This document shows, in pieces, positions 25,301-35,355 of a stretch of DNA of 64,000 nucleotides. Under the pieces are notes generated by a model. The model searched no databases and was not told the DNA's origin. It worked only from the letters and a program-made list of their open reading frames with translations. The stretch is taken from the NCBI RefSeq assembly GCF_022227765.1, contig NZ_JAJMLZ010000007.1:1-64000 (forward strand), given 5' to 3'. Within the stretch, counting starts at the first letter, position 1, and every line of letters begins with the position of its first letter. The stretch comes from Ectothiorhodospira shaposhnikovii (GTDB taxonomy: Bacteria; Pseudomonadota; Gammaproteobacteria; Ectothiorhodospirales; Ectothiorhodospiraceae). The position numbers and the translations under genes are program-made.

Positions 25301-26215
25301 TCAACGCAGGTAGTCGAACAGGGACAGGCGCTGGACCTGCACATAGGTCTGCTGGGCCGCCTGCAGACTCACCTGTTGCAGGCTGAATCGGCTGATGGCC
25401 TCGGCATAGTCCAGGTCGCGGATCTGGGACAGGGTGGTCTCCAGCTGCAGGATCTGCTCGGCGTTGAGATTCTCCTGGGTTTCCACGCCGTTGAGCCGGG
25501 CGCCCAGGGTGGCCTGGATGTCCAGGATCCGGCCCAGGCTCTGATCCAGTTCGGTCAGCTTGTCACCCACGCCCCCGGCGGCCTGAAATGCGGCGGGATC
25601 TTCCAGAGTCAGGATCAGCTCGCCGATCTTCTCGAACAACGCCGTGTCGGATGCACCGTCACCGAACACCTCGCCGCCGGGATTGCCCAGATTGACCCGG
25701 CGCACGGGACTGATGTCCACCTCCCGGCTCATGTCCGCGCCGGAATAGGCGTAGTTACCGGCATCAATGTCGACATCAAACGGCCTGGCATCCGAGGCAT
25801 ATCCCGAGAAGATATATTCCCCGTTGGCATCCCGGGCATTGGCCAGATCCACCAGACCCGCCAGCACCTGGCGCATCTCGGCGGCGATGTAACGCCGGGT
25901 TTCGTCGGTCTCGGTGCCGTTGTTGGCCCGCACGGTCAGTTCCCGGATACGCTGCAGACCGTCGGTAACCCCTCCCAGGGTACTTTCCGTCAGTCGCAGA
26001 CGCTGCTCGGCCAGGGTGGCGTTGCGCTGGTACTGCTCGGTGCGCTCGATGCTGCTCTCGAACTTGAGGGTCTGCACGCTGCCGCTGGGATCATCGGACG
26101 GCCGCAGGATACGTCGACCGGTACTGAGCTGGTTCTGGGTCTTGGCCAGTTCCTGCTGCCGGCGCTGAATGACATCAATGCCATTCTGGAACATCTGACT
26201 GGTGGATATACGCAT
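25301..26215 (-). CDS. flgL: Flagellar hook-filament junction protein FlgL
   Basis: 304 residues. Flagellin-like ends: N-terminal RISTSQMFQNGIDVIQRRQQ and QNQLSTGRRILRPSDDPSG, and a C-terminal helix LEQTLSQIRDLDYAEAISRFS-type block ending in VQRLSLFDYLR. It forms the second junction ring (HAP3) between hook and filament and is exported by the flagellar type III system. It starts 2 bp after the flgK stop codon and ends the flg run. Confidence 0.95.
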   Translation of the reverse strand: MRISTSQMFQNGIDVIQRRQQELAKTQNQLSTGRRILRPSDDPSGSVQTLKFESSIERTEQYQRNATLAEQRLRLTESTLGGVTDGLQRIRELTVRANNGTETDETRRYIAAEMRQVLAGLVDLANARDANGEYIFSGYASDARPFDVDIDAGNYAYSGADMSREVDISPVRRVNLGNPGGEVFGDGASDTALFEKIGELILTLEDPAAFQAAGGVGDKLTELDQSLGRILDIQATLGARLNGVETQENLNAEQILQLETTLSQIRDLDYAEAISRFSLQQVSLQAAQQTYVQVQRLSLFDYLR

Positions 26216-26217
26216 GA

Positions 26218-27858
26218 CTAGCGCCTCACTGCCCCGATGAGGGTATCGAACAGGGTGTTGGTGATGGCAATGATCTGGGCCGACGCCTGGTAAGCCTGCT
26301 GATAGCGCAGCAGGTTGGCGGCTTCTTCATCCAGGTTCACGCCGGACACGCTTTCCCGCTGGGCCTTGGCATCCGCCAGCAGCCGCTCCTGGGCCAGGGA
26401 AGCCACCTCGGCCTGGCGGGTTCTCGTACCGATCCTGCCCACCAGTCCATCATAGGCCCCTTCCAGGGAGGTAGTACCGCCATTGAGGAAGTTGGTGGTC
26501 TGAACCTTCGCCAATGCCAGGGCATTGCGGTTGTCGCCGACGCCGCCCGGCTGGCCGGCCGCCGCGATCTCCTCGGGGTTCTTGATGGTCACGGCAATGT
26601 CCGCCGAGGCATTGCGGGTGGGACGGATGAGGAAACTGTCTCCAGCGGACCCCGAGGCAGGCATGGTGATGACCAGACCGTCCACCTTGATCTCATCCCC
26701 CGCGCCGTAACTCCCCAATTTCCGACCGTCCGACACACGGGTCAGATGCCACTCGCCACCTTCATGCGTCAACCGGTAGTCGCTGGCCTTGAGCTGCCCC
26801 CACTGACTCGGGTCGGTATCGAAAGTCACCGTGGGATTGGGGCCCGAGACCCCCTTGCCCGGCAACACTTCCGGGGTTGGCACCTTGAAAAACGCCTTGT
26901 CCGTCTCCCCCAGCAGATCATAACCTTGCCGATGCTGGTCATTGAACGCCAGGGCAAGCCCCACCGCCACCCGACCCAACTCGTTGTGGGCCACATCCAG
27001 CACGTTATTGCGGACTTCCAGCAGTCCTCCCAGCTGCCCACCCGTCATCTGACGGGTGATGTCGACGGCCTTGTCTCCCGTGCCGAGCCGGATTTCCAGG
27101 GGCATACCGGGGGTGGAAGGCACCGCGTTCAGGGGCGTTGCCCGGTTTCCCAGGACCACTCCCTGCCCACGCCCGATGAAGACATTCATCGCCCCATCGT
27201 CCTGCTCGACCGTGGTCACATCCACATAACCCGACAGCTCCAGGATCAGCTGATCCCGCTTGTCCAGGAGATCGTTGGGCGGCTGTCCCCGGCCCTGGGC
27301 ACTGACGATCTGGGCGTTCAAGCGTGCAAGGGCGTCGGTGATACTGTTGATTTCCTGGACCGAATCGCCGATCTGACCATCGACGATGAACTGCTGATCC
27401 TGGAATCGCTGATGCAGAAAATTGAACCGATCCACCAGCGATTCCGCTTCCGCGAGCAGCACGGTGCGGTTGGCACTGGAAGTGGGGTCGTTCGCCACCC
27501 CCTGCACCGCGGAAAAGAAACCCTGCAAGGCAGGGGCCAAACCCGCGGAGGGATCCGCCACCAGATTGTCCACCCGGCTCAGGGAGTCATAAAGCGTGTC
27601 GTAGTAGCGACTGGTGGAAGTGGTGTTGCGTAGCTGAGTCTGGATGAATTCGTCATACATGCGGCGGATGGTCGTACCCTGCACGCCCTTGCCGATGTAT
27701 CCCCCCCCCGAAAACTGAGCCGGCCGGGTGGCCACTTCCGCGCGCTGGCGGCTGTAACCCTCCGTGTTGACGTTGGCGATGTTATGCCCCGTGGTGTCCA
27801 GCGCCCGCTGGGCCGTGTTGAGTGCCGAGGTCGCAATGTTGAACAGTCCGCTGGTCAT
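26218..27858 (-). CDS. flgK: Flagellar hook-associated protein FlgK
   Basis: 546 residues from the ATG at 27856-27858. N-terminal rod/hook motif SALNTAQRALDTTGHNIANVNTEGYSRQ and a C-terminal helix ANLLRYQQAYQASAQIIAITNTLFDTLIGAVRR, both typical of HAP1. The first hook-filament junction protein, exported by the flagellar system. The upstream extension of the frame lacks family similarity and was dropped. It precedes flgL by 2 bp. Confidence 0.95.
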   Translation of the reverse strand: MTSGLFNIATSALNTAQRALDTTGHNIANVNTEGYSRQRAEVATRPAQFSGGGYIGKGVQGTTIRRMYDEFIQTQLRNTTSTSRYYDTLYDSLSRVDNLVADPSAGLAPALQGFFSAVQGVANDPTSSANRTVLLAEAESLVDRFNFLHQRFQDQQFIVDGQIGDSVQEINSITDALARLNAQIVSAQGRGQPPNDLLDKRDQLILELSGYVDVTTVEQDDGAMNVFIGRGQGVVLGNRATPLNAVPSTPGMPLEIRLGTGDKAVDITRQMTGGQLGGLLEVRNNVLDVAHNELGRVAVGLALAFNDQHRQGYDLLGETDKAFFKVPTPEVLPGKGVSGPNPTVTFDTDPSQWGQLKASDYRLTHEGGEWHLTRVSDGRKLGSYGAGDEIKVDGLVITMPASGSAGDSFLIRPTRNASADIAVTIKNPEEIAAAGQPGGVGDNRNALALAKVQTTNFLNGGTTSLEGAYDGLVGRIGTRTRQAEVASLAQERLLADAKAQRESVSGVNLDEEAANLLRYQQAYQASAQIIAITNTLFDTLIGAVRR

Positions 27859-27925
27859 GACAGCCTCCCGGCGAACCGCTCCGCCTGATACTCGATGTAA
27901 TACATGGACATGGTGCTTCCCTCCG

Positions 27926-28939
27926 TCAGATTGTCGGCGGCAAGGTGCCGGACTTGAGTGCCGCCAGGGTGTCACTCAAGGTGCCGCGTTCCAGGATATT
28001 GAGAATCTTGTCGGCATAGGCCGGGTCGGTGGCATAACCGGCCGCCTGCAGGCCCCTGACATAGGCCTCCGCATCCCCCGCCACTTCCAGGGCCTGGCGA
28101 TAGCGGGGATTGGTCTGCAGGAAGTTCACATAATCGGCAAAGCTTTCCGCCAGGCTGCCGTAGGAGCGAAAGGCCGCCCGCTGCAATTCGGGGACATCAT
28201 TCACATACTCCAGGGTCTGCACATGGGCCCGCTCTCCCTCCCAGCGGCGATCGGCCTTGATGCCGAACAGATTGTGACTGCTGCGGCCATCACCATGCCG
28301 GATGACGTGGCGCCCCCAGCCGGTCTCCAGGGCGGACTGGGCCACCAGCACCTCCGGGGCCACTCCCAGAGCCCTGGCGGCCCGCTGGGCATGGGGCCAG
28401 AGATCCCGGATGAACTCCCGTGGAGACCCCGGAGACCAGGGACCTTCGGCCGCCGTGCCATCACCCGCCCGGGCGGCCCTCGTCACCTTCGAGGCCCTCG
28501 CGGCATCCTTCACCGTCGCTGCCTCGGATGCCTTCGAGGCACCCGTCATCGCGGCTGCTTCGATTGCCGAGCGCACCACCGGGATCCGGTGCACGGGCAT
28601 GTTCAGTGCTCCCGTCGACATCGACCCGGCATCGGCGCCGATGCCCGTCAGCTCACGCATGACCTGCTCCCGTAGACCGATGCCGTTGCCCCGGGCCATG
28701 TCCAGGGCGATCTGCTGATCGAACATGCCCTGGAAGAAACGGGTGTGCTCGCCGGTGAGCCCACCATCCGTGGGCATGGCGGCCCGCATGCTCTTGAGCA
28801 TCTGCTGGATGAACAGGGCCTCGAACTGACGCGCCACCTCGTCCGACGCCTCCGCGGACCCGGACTGGGTACGGGCACGCAGTTCCGCCAGACCGTGCAT
28901 GTCGGTGTAGTGGTAACTGTCGGCGATGTGGCTGGTCAT
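27926..28939 (-). CDS. flgJ: Peptidoglycan hydrolase and rod-cap protein FlgJ
   Basis: 337 residues. N-terminal rod-binding domain (about 30-120, EVARQFEALFIQQMLKSMRAAMP and MFDQQIALDMARG). An Ala-rich linker with repeated EAA/ASK-type residues follows. The C-terminal glucosaminidase/muramidase domain (about 185-330) has PHAQRAARALGVAPEVLVAQSALETGWG, whose Glu is the expected catalytic acid. It opens the wall for the rod. The second Met at residue 14 is an alternative start. Confidence 0.94.
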   Translation of the reverse strand: MTSHIADSYHYTDMHGLAELRARTQSGSAEASDEVARQFEALFIQQMLKSMRAAMPTDGGLTGEHTRFFQGMFDQQIALDMARGNGIGLREQVMRELTGIGADAGSMSTGALNMPVHRIPVVRSAIEAAAMTGASKASEAATVKDAARASKVTRAARAGDGTAAEGPWSPGSPREFIRDLWPHAQRAARALGVAPEVLVAQSALETGWGRHVIRHGDGRSSHNLFGIKADRRWEGERAHVQTLEYVNDVPELQRAAFRSYGSLAESFADYVNFLQTNPRYRQALEVAGDAEAYVRGLQAAGYATDPAYADKILNILERGTLSDTLAALKSGTLPPTI

Positions 28940-28953
28940 GTGCGCTCCCCCCG

Positions 28954-30084
28954 TCAGATGACGATCAGCTCGGCGCGCAGGGCGCCGGCCTCGCGCAGGG
29001 CTTCCAGGATGGAGACCAGATCACCGGGAGCCGCGCCTACCTGATTCACGGCCCGGACGATTTCGTCCAGGGTCACGCCGGGATTGAACAGGAACATGCG
29101 GCCGTCTTCTTCCGTCACCTCGATATCCGTTTGCGGCGTCACCACCGTCTCGCCCTGCCCGAAGGGGGCGGGCTGGGAGACCTGGGCGCGCTCGGTGATG
29201 GTCACCGTCATGCTGCCGTGCGACACCGCCGCCGGCATCACCCGTACATTGCTGCCGATCACCACCGTGCCGGTGCGGGAGTTGACGATCACCTTGGCCG
29301 GCGGCTCACCGGGCTGGACCCGCAGGTTTTCCAGCACCGAGATGAAGGACACTCGCTGCCCCGGATCCCGCGGCGCGCTGACCCGTACCGAGGAACCGTC
29401 CATCGGCCGGGCGGTTCCGGGTCCCATGGCATCATTGATGGCATCACTCAGGCGATTGGCGGTGGTGAAGTCGTGGCGGTGCAGATTCAGGGTGACGTGA
29501 TCACCCTGGGCAAAGGCCGAGGGCACCTCGCGCTCCACCGTGGCACCATTGGGAATGCGGCCCACGCTGGGGACATTCACGCTGACCCGGGAGCCATCGG
29601 CGCCGGCCACGCCGAAGCCGCCCACGATCAGATTGCCCTGGGCAATGGCATAGGTCTGGCCGTCCGCCCCCTTGAGCGGGGTCATGAGCAGGGTGCCGCC
29701 CCGCAGGCTGCCGGCGTTGCCGATGGAAGATACCGTGACGTCGATGGTCTGGCCCTGCTTGGCAAAGGGCGGCAGGTCGGCATGGATCATCACCGCCGCC
29801 ACGTTGCGCAACTGGGGATTGACGTTGGGTGGCACGGTGACACCCAGCTGACCCAGCATGTTCTTGAGGCTTTGCACCGTGAACGGTGCCTGGGTGGTCT
29901 GGTCGCCGGTGCCGTCCAGACCCACGACAAGGCCGTAACCCACCAGCTGGTTGCTTCGGACGCCGGCCACCGAGGCCATGTCCTTGACACGCTCCGCCGC
30001 GCCCGCGCCGGAGGGGAGGATCAGGGACAGCACCAGCAGTGTCACGGCCCAGACGATCAGTACTGTACGTATGTTGTTAGACAT
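28954..30084 (-). CDS. flgI: Flagellar P-ring protein FlgI
   Basis: 376 residues, with a Sec signal peptide (about residues 1-29, ending AGA-A). Mature start [31 protein letters not shown] is the FlgI hallmark. The body contains [25 protein letters not shown] and [14 protein letters not shown]. Periplasmic bushing around the distal rod. It ends 14 bp before flgJ and starts 12 bp after flgH. Confidence 0.97.
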   Translation of the reverse strand: MSNNIRTVLIVWAVTLLVLSLILPSGAGAAERVKDMASVAGVRSNQLVGYGLVVGLDGTGDQTTQAPFTVQSLKNMLGQLGVTVPPNVNPQLRNVAAVMIHADLPPFAKQGQTIDVTVSSIGNAGSLRGGTLLMTPLKGADGQTYAIAQGNLIVGGFGVAGADGSRVSVNVPSVGRIPNGATVEREVPSAFAQGDHVTLNLHRHDFTTANRLSDAINDAMGPGTARPMDGSSVRVSAPRDPGQRVSFISVLENLRVQPGEPPAKVIVNSRTGTVVIGSNVRVMPAAVSHGSMTVTITERAQVSQPAPFGQGETVVTPQTDIEVTEEDGRMFLFNPGVTLDEIVRAVNQVGAAPGDLVSILEALREAGALRAELIVI

Positions 30085-30096
30085 GGCGCGGCACTC

Positions 30097-30819
30097 CTAG
30101 AAAGGCCACACGGGGCTGTTGAAGAATCGGCTCAACCAGCCCTGGCGGTTGCTGTCGGCCAGGGCACCCCGCCCCCCATAGGCCACCTGGGCAGAGGCCA
30201 CCTGGGTGGAAAGGATGGTGTTGTCGGCGCGGATGTCCACGGGTCGGACGATTCCCCTTAGCCGGATGTACTCCTCGCCCTGGTTGATCTTCAGCCACTT
30301 CTCTCCCTGTACCACCAGGTTGCCGTTGGGCAGCACCTCCGACACCATCACGGTGATGGAGCCGTCCAGCCGGTTGCTCTGGGAAGCATTGCCCTGGCCG
30401 TCGAAATCCCGGTTGCCACTGATCTCGGTGTTGAGCAGGGGACGGCCGTTGTGGGTGACCGGTCGCCCCAGGATGGTGGGGTTGGCCATGCTCACACTGG
30501 ACTCCTTGCTGGTGGAGGTACTGGCCGACTTGCTGGCCTGGGTCCTTTCCGCCAACAGCACCGTGAGGACATCCCCCACCTGGCGAGCCTTGTAGTCGGC
30601 AAACAGGCCCTGCACCGCCGTGGGCTGGAAGATGGCGCCGTTGTTGTGTTCCGGCGGTATGGGCATGGGCGGCATGACGGTGGCGAAGTTGGGATTGTCG
30701 CCCCGCTCCACCGGCTTCACCGTGGCGCAGCCGCTCATGACCACCAGAAGACATGCCAGGGGCAGGCCCGCAAGGGCAAGCGGCGGCCGCATTGGAGTTT
30801 TCAGGTTTCGGGTGTTCAT
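30097..30819 (-). CDS. flgH: Flagellar L-ring lipoprotein FlgH
   Basis: 240 residues. Lipoprotein signal with the lipobox LVVMSGC (Cys about residue 31). FlgH blocks include GAIFQPTAVQGLFADYKARQVGDVLTVLL, the Ser/Thr-rich ASKSASTSTSKES, and GEKWLKINQGEEYIRLRGIVRP. Forms the outer-membrane ring. It is located between flgG and flgI. The alternative Met at residue 10 would shorten the signal peptide only. Confidence 0.96.
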   Translation of the reverse strand: MNTRNLKTPMRPPLALAGLPLACLLVVMSGCATVKPVERGDNPNFATVMPPMPIPPEHNNGAIFQPTAVQGLFADYKARQVGDVLTVLLAERTQASKSASTSTSKESSVSMANPTILGRPVTHNGRPLLNTEISGNRDFDGQGNASQSNRLDGSITVMVSEVLPNGNLVVQGEKWLKINQGEEYIRLRGIVRPVDIRADNTILSTQVASAQVAYGGRGALADSNRQGWLSRFFNSPVWPF

Positions 30820-30853
30820 GATGGGCTACCTTCGGTCATGAATCGGGCCGGGA

Positions 30854-31642
30854 TCACAGATTGTTGTTGATGTACTGCATCATCTGGTCGGAGGTGGAAA
30901 TGGCCTTGGAATTGATCTCGTAGGCCCGCTGGGTCTCGATCATGTTCACCAGCTCCTCGGCGATGTTCACGTTGGAACTCTCCAGGGAGCCTTGCATCAG
31001 ACGGCCCAGACCGTCCTGGCCGGGATTGCCCTGCTGGGGCGCGCCGCTGGCGGCGGTTTCGATGAACAGGTTCTGGCCGATGGGCTGCAGGCCGGCGGGA
31101 TTGATGAAGTCGGCCAGCTGGATGTTGCCCACTTCCACCGGGGCATTTTCCTGACCGGCCAGGGTGACGCTGACGATACCGTCCTGGCTGACGGTGATGC
31201 TGGTGGCGCCTTCCGGAATGAAGATGCCCGGCTGCAGCTCAAAGCCGTTGGACATGACCACCTGACCATCGGCATTGAGCTGGAAGCTGCCGTCCCGGGT
31301 ATAGGCGATGTTGCCCTCGGGAGTCAGGATCTCGAAGAACCCCCGCCCCTGAACGGAGATGTCCAGGGCATTGTCGGTCTGGATATGGTTGCCCTGGGTG
31401 AAGATCTTGTCGGTGGCCACGGTGCGCACCCCTACCCCGGTCATCAGACCGGTGGGCAGCTGATTGTTCTGCGCCGCCTGGGCACCCGGCTGGCGCACGG
31501 TCTGGTAGATCAGATCCTCGAACGAGGCGCGCCCCTTCTTGAAGCCCGTGGTATTCACGTTGGCCAGGTTGTTGGAGACCACCGACATGCGGGTCTGCTG
31601 GGCATCCAGCCCGGTCTTGGCAATCCAGAGTGCTTGATTCAT
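30854..31642 (-). CDS. flgG: Flagellar distal rod protein FlgG
   Basis: 262 residues. Begins NQALWIAKTGLDAQQTRMSV and contains SNNLANVNTTGFKKGRASFEDLIYQ, the FlgG N-terminal signature. The C-terminus ESSNVNIAEELVNMIETQRAYEINSKAI is the shared rod/hook helix. Distal rod subunit, exported through the flagellar apparatus. It lies between flgF and flgH. Confidence 0.97.
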   Translation of the reverse strand: MNQALWIAKTGLDAQQTRMSVVSNNLANVNTTGFKKGRASFEDLIYQTVRQPGAQAAQNNQLPTGLMTGVGVRTVATDKIFTQGNHIQTDNALDISVQGRGFFEILTPEGNIAYTRDGSFQLNADGQVVMSNGFELQPGIFIPEGATSITVSQDGIVSVTLAGQENAPVEVGNIQLADFINPAGLQPIGQNLFIETAASGAPQQGNPGQDGLGRLMQGSLESSNVNIAEELVNMIETQRAYEINSKAISTSDQMMQYINNNL

Positions 31643-31675
31643 GATCTTGTCCTCCTGCTAGGCATGGCCGGCCGA

Positions 31676-32416
31676 TCAGGACATGCGCAACAGCTGGGCG
31701 CTGCTGCGATCCAGATCTTCGGCGGTCTTCATGAGCTTCACGTAGGTTTCGTAATTCCGTGCCAGCTCGATCATGTTGACCATGGCTTCCACGGTGTTGA
31801 CGTTGCTGCCTTCGAGCATCCCGGAGGTCAGTGAAACGGCGGCATCGGCCGGCTCCACCTGGCCGTCTCCCCGACGAAACAGGCCGTCCTCGCCCCGCGC
31901 CAGTGCCTCCAGGGGCGGATTGACCAACTTCACTCGTCCCACTTCGGCCAGGACGTTGGCCTCCTGGCCGAGGGGGCGGATGCTGATGGTGCCGTCACCG
32001 CCGACGAGAATGGTCTCGAAGGGCGGGATGGCGATGGGACCGTCCTCGCCCAGTACCGGCAGGTCATCACCGGTGGTGAGCAGGCCCACGTTGTTCACCT
32101 TGAAATTGCCTGCCCGGGTGTAGGCCTCGGTACCGTCCAGGGCCTGGACCGCAATCCAGCCGTCACCCTGCACCGCCACGTCCAGATCCCGGCCGGTGGC
32201 AACCTGCGGACCGTGGGTGAAGTCCGCCTCCACGGCCTGAAGCTGGGCATAGTCCCGGCTGTCGAACACCGGCCCCCGCAGGGGATGGTTGGTGAACACC
32301 TCCAGGCTCTTGCGAAACCCGGTGGTGTTGGCATTGGCCAGGTTGTGGGTGTTGACCTGCTGGGAGTGCGCGGCCTCCCGAGCGCCGGTCATGGCGATGT
32401 AGAGCATGCGGTCCAT
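31676..32416 (-). CDS. flgF: Flagellar proximal rod protein FlgF
   Basis: 246 residues. N-terminus MDRMLYIAMTGAREAAHSQQVNTH with HNLANANTTGFRKSLEVF, and C-terminal LEGSNVNTVEAMVNMIELARNYETYVKLM. Proximal rod subunit. It is followed by flgG after 33 bp and preceded by flgE 15 bp upstream. Confidence 0.96.
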   Translation of the reverse strand: MDRMLYIAMTGAREAAHSQQVNTHNLANANTTGFRKSLEVFTNHPLRGPVFDSRDYAQLQAVEADFTHGPQVATGRDLDVAVQGDGWIAVQALDGTEAYTRAGNFKVNNVGLLTTGDDLPVLGEDGPIAIPPFETILVGGDGTISIRPLGQEANVLAEVGRVKLVNPPLEALARGEDGLFRRGDGQVEPADAAVSLTSGMLEGSNVNTVEAMVNMIELARNYETYVKLMKTAEDLDRSSAQLLRMS

Positions 32417-32431
32417 CAGTCGTTACCTCCG

Positions 32432-34186
32432 TTAACGGATGTTGATGATGGTCTGCGTCAGGGTGTCGGCGGTGCTGATCACCTGGGCATTGGCCTGGAA
32501 GTTGCGCTGGGCGGTGATGAGCTTGACCAGCTGATCGGCGATGTTGACGTTGGCCGCCTCATAGGCGCCGCCCTGGATCAGTCCGAAATTGGACTCGCCA
32601 CCACGCCCCAGCAGGGGCTCGCCGGAGCTGGACGACACCACCCAGTTGGTCCCGCCCACAGGCTGCAGCCCCTGGGGGTTGTCGAAGTTGGCCAGCGCCA
32701 CCTGCCCCAGCGGACGATTCGCGCCGTTGGAATAGCGGGCAAACACGGTACCGTCCGTGTCCACGTCCACGCTCACCAGCTGGCCGGCGGCATAACCGTC
32801 CTGCCTCAACGCGGCGACGCTGAATTTGTTGCCATACTGGGTGGTCTGGCCGAAGTCCACTTCGATGTTCAGGTCCGCTGCACCGTTGGGCAATCCGGAA
32901 GCACTGAGAACCAACGGCTGGGTGGCGGTTTTGTCCAGTGTGCCGTCGTTCTTGAATGCCAACTTGCTCTCGCCCACCTTGACCTGCTCTCCGCCGATAT
33001 CCATGTAGGCGGCCACGTCCCAGGTCTTTTCCTCGGGTGGAGGCTGGCGCTGCACGAACAGGGACACCGTCCGGGCAGACCCCAGCGAATCATAGACGGT
33101 CAGTGAAGTTGAATAGTTGAAGGTATCCGGATCCTGGGGGTCTATCGCCTGGACTTCACCGGCCGATGTCAGGGTAATGAATTGACCGGGCTCCATGTCG
33201 TCAATGTCGGCGGCCGTGATGGACCCCGAATCCGAAGTGCCAAGACTGAATTCCCCGCCGGGGAAGTTGATCGTCACGGGATTGCTGGTGTTGTTGGTGA
33301 CGTTGATGGATCCGTCCGCTTGCGCCACCGCCGTCACACCGGGAATAAGGCCGCTGATCGCCGCCTCAAGATAATTTGCCGTCACTGTCGCCGGCAGCTC
33401 GCTGGTGCGACCCGTACCGAGATCCCCATCGAAATTCCACGTCAGACGCTGTCCCGGCTGCAAAACCGAAGCATCCAGCGGCGTGGCAGTGCCGTCACCC
33501 GGTACCACGACATTGCTGGGTGAACCAAATCTCAGTTCCTGGCCCGTATTGTTCTGAATTTCCACTTCGCCCGCGGCATTCAATGCAATCGTGATGTCGT
33601 CAATATCGTTGAGTCCGCCCGGCACGGTCAGGACATTCAACAGTTCCTGTGGCGTCACCTCCCCTCTCAGGTTGACATGTTGAACACCACCGAGGGGATC
33701 GGCCTCGGAGCTGAGGTTCATCAAGGCATCAATGGTCGTGGTCGGACGCGGTGCGGCGTCACCCGTCGTGAGCCGGATCGGCTGCAGCAGGTTTCCGCCG
33801 TCGGGCGGATACCCCATCAGGCGCTGCCCGGCGGCATTGACCATGAAGCCTTCCCGATCCACCTGGAACTGTCCGGCGCGGGTGTATTCAGTGATGCCGC
33901 CGCGGTCCAGGATGAAAAAGCCCTGACCATTGATGGCCAGATCCAGGTTATTGTCCGTAAAGTTCAGGTCACCCTGGGTGAACTGCTGGGTCACGGACGC
34001 CAGATTCACGCCGCTCCCGGTGGCGGTCTTCGAGACCCCGGTATAGGACAGCGCAAACACATCCGCGAACTCGGCACGGGAGCGCTTGAAACCCGCCGTG
34101 GAGGAGTTGGCGATGTTATGCCCCGTCACCTGCAGATCCGATGAGGCCGCGTTCAGACCGGTCAGACCGATATTGAATGATGGCAT
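32432..34186 (-). CDS. flgE: Flagellar hook protein FlgE, enlarged
   Basis: 584 residues, clearly longer than the roughly 400-residue enterobacterial hook protein. Conserved ends are SFNIGLTGLNAASSDLQVTG with HNIANSSTAGFKRSRAEFADVF at the N-terminus and AANVNIADQLVKLITAQRNFQANAQVIS at the C-terminus. The extra length is in the middle (about residues 185-350), a Thr/Asn/Gly-rich stretch that should be surface-exposed and whose coding sequence looks less GC-rich than its surroundings. Forms the universal joint of the flagellum. Confidence 0.95.
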   Translation of the reverse strand: MPSFNIGLTGLNAASSDLQVTGHNIANSSTAGFKRSRAEFADVFALSYTGVSKTATGSGVNLASVTQQFTQGDLNFTDNNLDLAINGQGFFILDRGGITEYTRAGQFQVDREGFMVNAAGQRLMGYPPDGGNLLQPIRLTTGDAAPRPTTTIDALMNLSSEADPLGGVQHVNLRGEVTPQELLNVLTVPGGLNDIDDITIALNAAGEVEIQNNTGQELRFGSPSNVVVPGDGTATPLDASVLQPGQRLTWNFDGDLGTGRTSELPATVTANYLEAAISGLIPGVTAVAQADGSINVTNNTSNPVTINFPGGEFSLGTSDSGSITAADIDDMEPGQFITLTSAGEVQAIDPQDPDTFNYSTSLTVYDSLGSARTVSLFVQRQPPPEEKTWDVAAYMDIGGEQVKVGESKLAFKNDGTLDKTATQPLVLSASGLPNGAADLNIEVDFGQTTQYGNKFSVAALRQDGYAAGQLVSVDVDTDGTVFARYSNGANRPLGQVALANFDNPQGLQPVGGTNWVVSSSSGEPLLGRGGESNFGLIQGGAYEAANVNIADQLVKLITAQRNFQANAQVISTADTLTQTIINIR

Positions 34187-34229
34187 GGTGTAACCCTCAG
34201 TTTATTGGCTTGTTTCTAAAAGACGCGTC

Positions 34230-34907
34230 TCAACCGATCTGCCGGACCGTGGCCAGGTCGATCTCACCGAAACCTTCCACGATCAGCGTGACTCCCCCGC
34301 CGGCCTGCCCGGTACGCACACTGTCCACCCGTGCATTGAGCAGGGTCTGGGGCTGGCTGGTCTGGCCGTCGAGTTGGGCCTCGGCACGAAACTCATACAC
34401 CCCCGGTGGTGCCCGCTCGCCGTCCGTGGTGATGCCGTCCCAGACAAAGGATTTCATGCCACTCCCCTGCCCACCCATGGGGATGCGACGCACCAGTACA
34501 CCCGCCTCGTTGTAGACGTTCACCGTCAAATCATTGGCGGAGGCTTTCAGATCCACCCCGCCGCGGATACCGCCCTCCTCACCCAGCACCGCCAGATCCA
34601 CCGGAATCAGCACCTCGCGATCCACCAGGGCGGCGGCCTGCAGGGTCTGATTGGCCTGCATGGCCTGGGCAATGCCGTCAAAGGATTTCTGCAGCTCACC
34701 AATTCCGTTGACCGTGCCGAACTGGGCGATCTGGCCCAGAAAATCACCACTTTCCATGGGTTCGAAGGGGTCCTGGTTCTGCAACTGGGTGATCATCAGC
34801 TTGAAGAAATCCGCCTGTCCCAATTCGTCCCGGCTGGACTCCTTTTTCTGTCCGGCGGCCGAGGTCAGGCCCAGACTGGCCAGGGTGTTGGCATCAATGA
34901 CGCTCAT
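34230..34907 (-). CDS. flgD: Flagellar hook-capping protein FlgD
   Basis: 225 residues. The FlgD domain opens with DELGQADFFKLMITQLQNQDPFEPMESGDFLGQIAQFG. A FlgD Ig-like domain follows (VRRIPMGGQGSGMKSFVWDGITTDGERAPPG). Scaffold that caps the growing hook so FlgE can polymerise. It lies directly between flgC and flgE. Confidence 0.96.
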   Translation of the reverse strand: MSVIDANTLASLGLTSAAGQKKESSRDELGQADFFKLMITQLQNQDPFEPMESGDFLGQIAQFGTVNGIGELQKSFDGIAQAMQANQTLQAAALVDREVLIPVDLAVLGEEGGIRGGVDLKASANDLTVNVYNEAGVLVRRIPMGGQGSGMKSFVWDGITTDGERAPPGVYEFRAEAQLDGQTSQPQTLLNARVDSVRTGQAGGGVTLIVEGFGEIDLATVRQIG

Positions 34908-34919
34908 GGTTCATCCCTC

Positions 34920-35339
34920 CTATGACTGGCCCAGTTGCAGAGTTCGCAATAGCAATTGCTTGGTGGTATTCATCACTTCCACGTTGTTCTCGTAGCTACG
35001 GGACGCGGAAATCATGTTGGCCATCTCGTCCACCAGATTGACGTTGGGCATGTAGACATACCCTTGTTCATTGGCCAGCGGATGATGAGGCTCATATTTC
35101 ACAAAGGGCTCGGCCTGGCTCTCGACGATGCCGGCCACCCGTACCGGGGAAGTGGACGCACTGCCGCCGAACTGGTCCATCACGGTCTGGAACACCGGCT
35201 GCTTGGAGCGGTAGGCCTGCTCGGGGGTGGTGCTGGCCACCTGGGCATTGGCCATGTTGCTGGCGATGGTATTCAAACGTACCGACTGGGCGCTCAGCGC
35301 CGAACCGGAGACGTCGAAGATCTTGAACATGTTGCTCAT
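34920..35339 (-). CDS. flgC: Flagellar proximal rod protein FlgC
   Basis: 139 residues. Begins MFKIFDVSGSALSAQSVRLN and continues with TIASNMANAQVASTTPEQAYR. The C-terminus PNVNLVDEMANMISASRSYENNVEVMNTTKQLLL is the rod helix. Proximal rod. It follows flgB by 16 bp. Confidence 0.97.
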   Translation of the reverse strand: MSNMFKIFDVSGSALSAQSVRLNTIASNMANAQVASTTPEQAYRSKQPVFQTVMDQFGGSASTSPVRVAGIVESQAEPFVKYEPHHPLANEQGYVYMPNVNLVDEMANMISASRSYENNVEVMNTTKQLLLRTLQLGQS

Positions 35340-35355
35340 GACTTAATCTCCCGGC

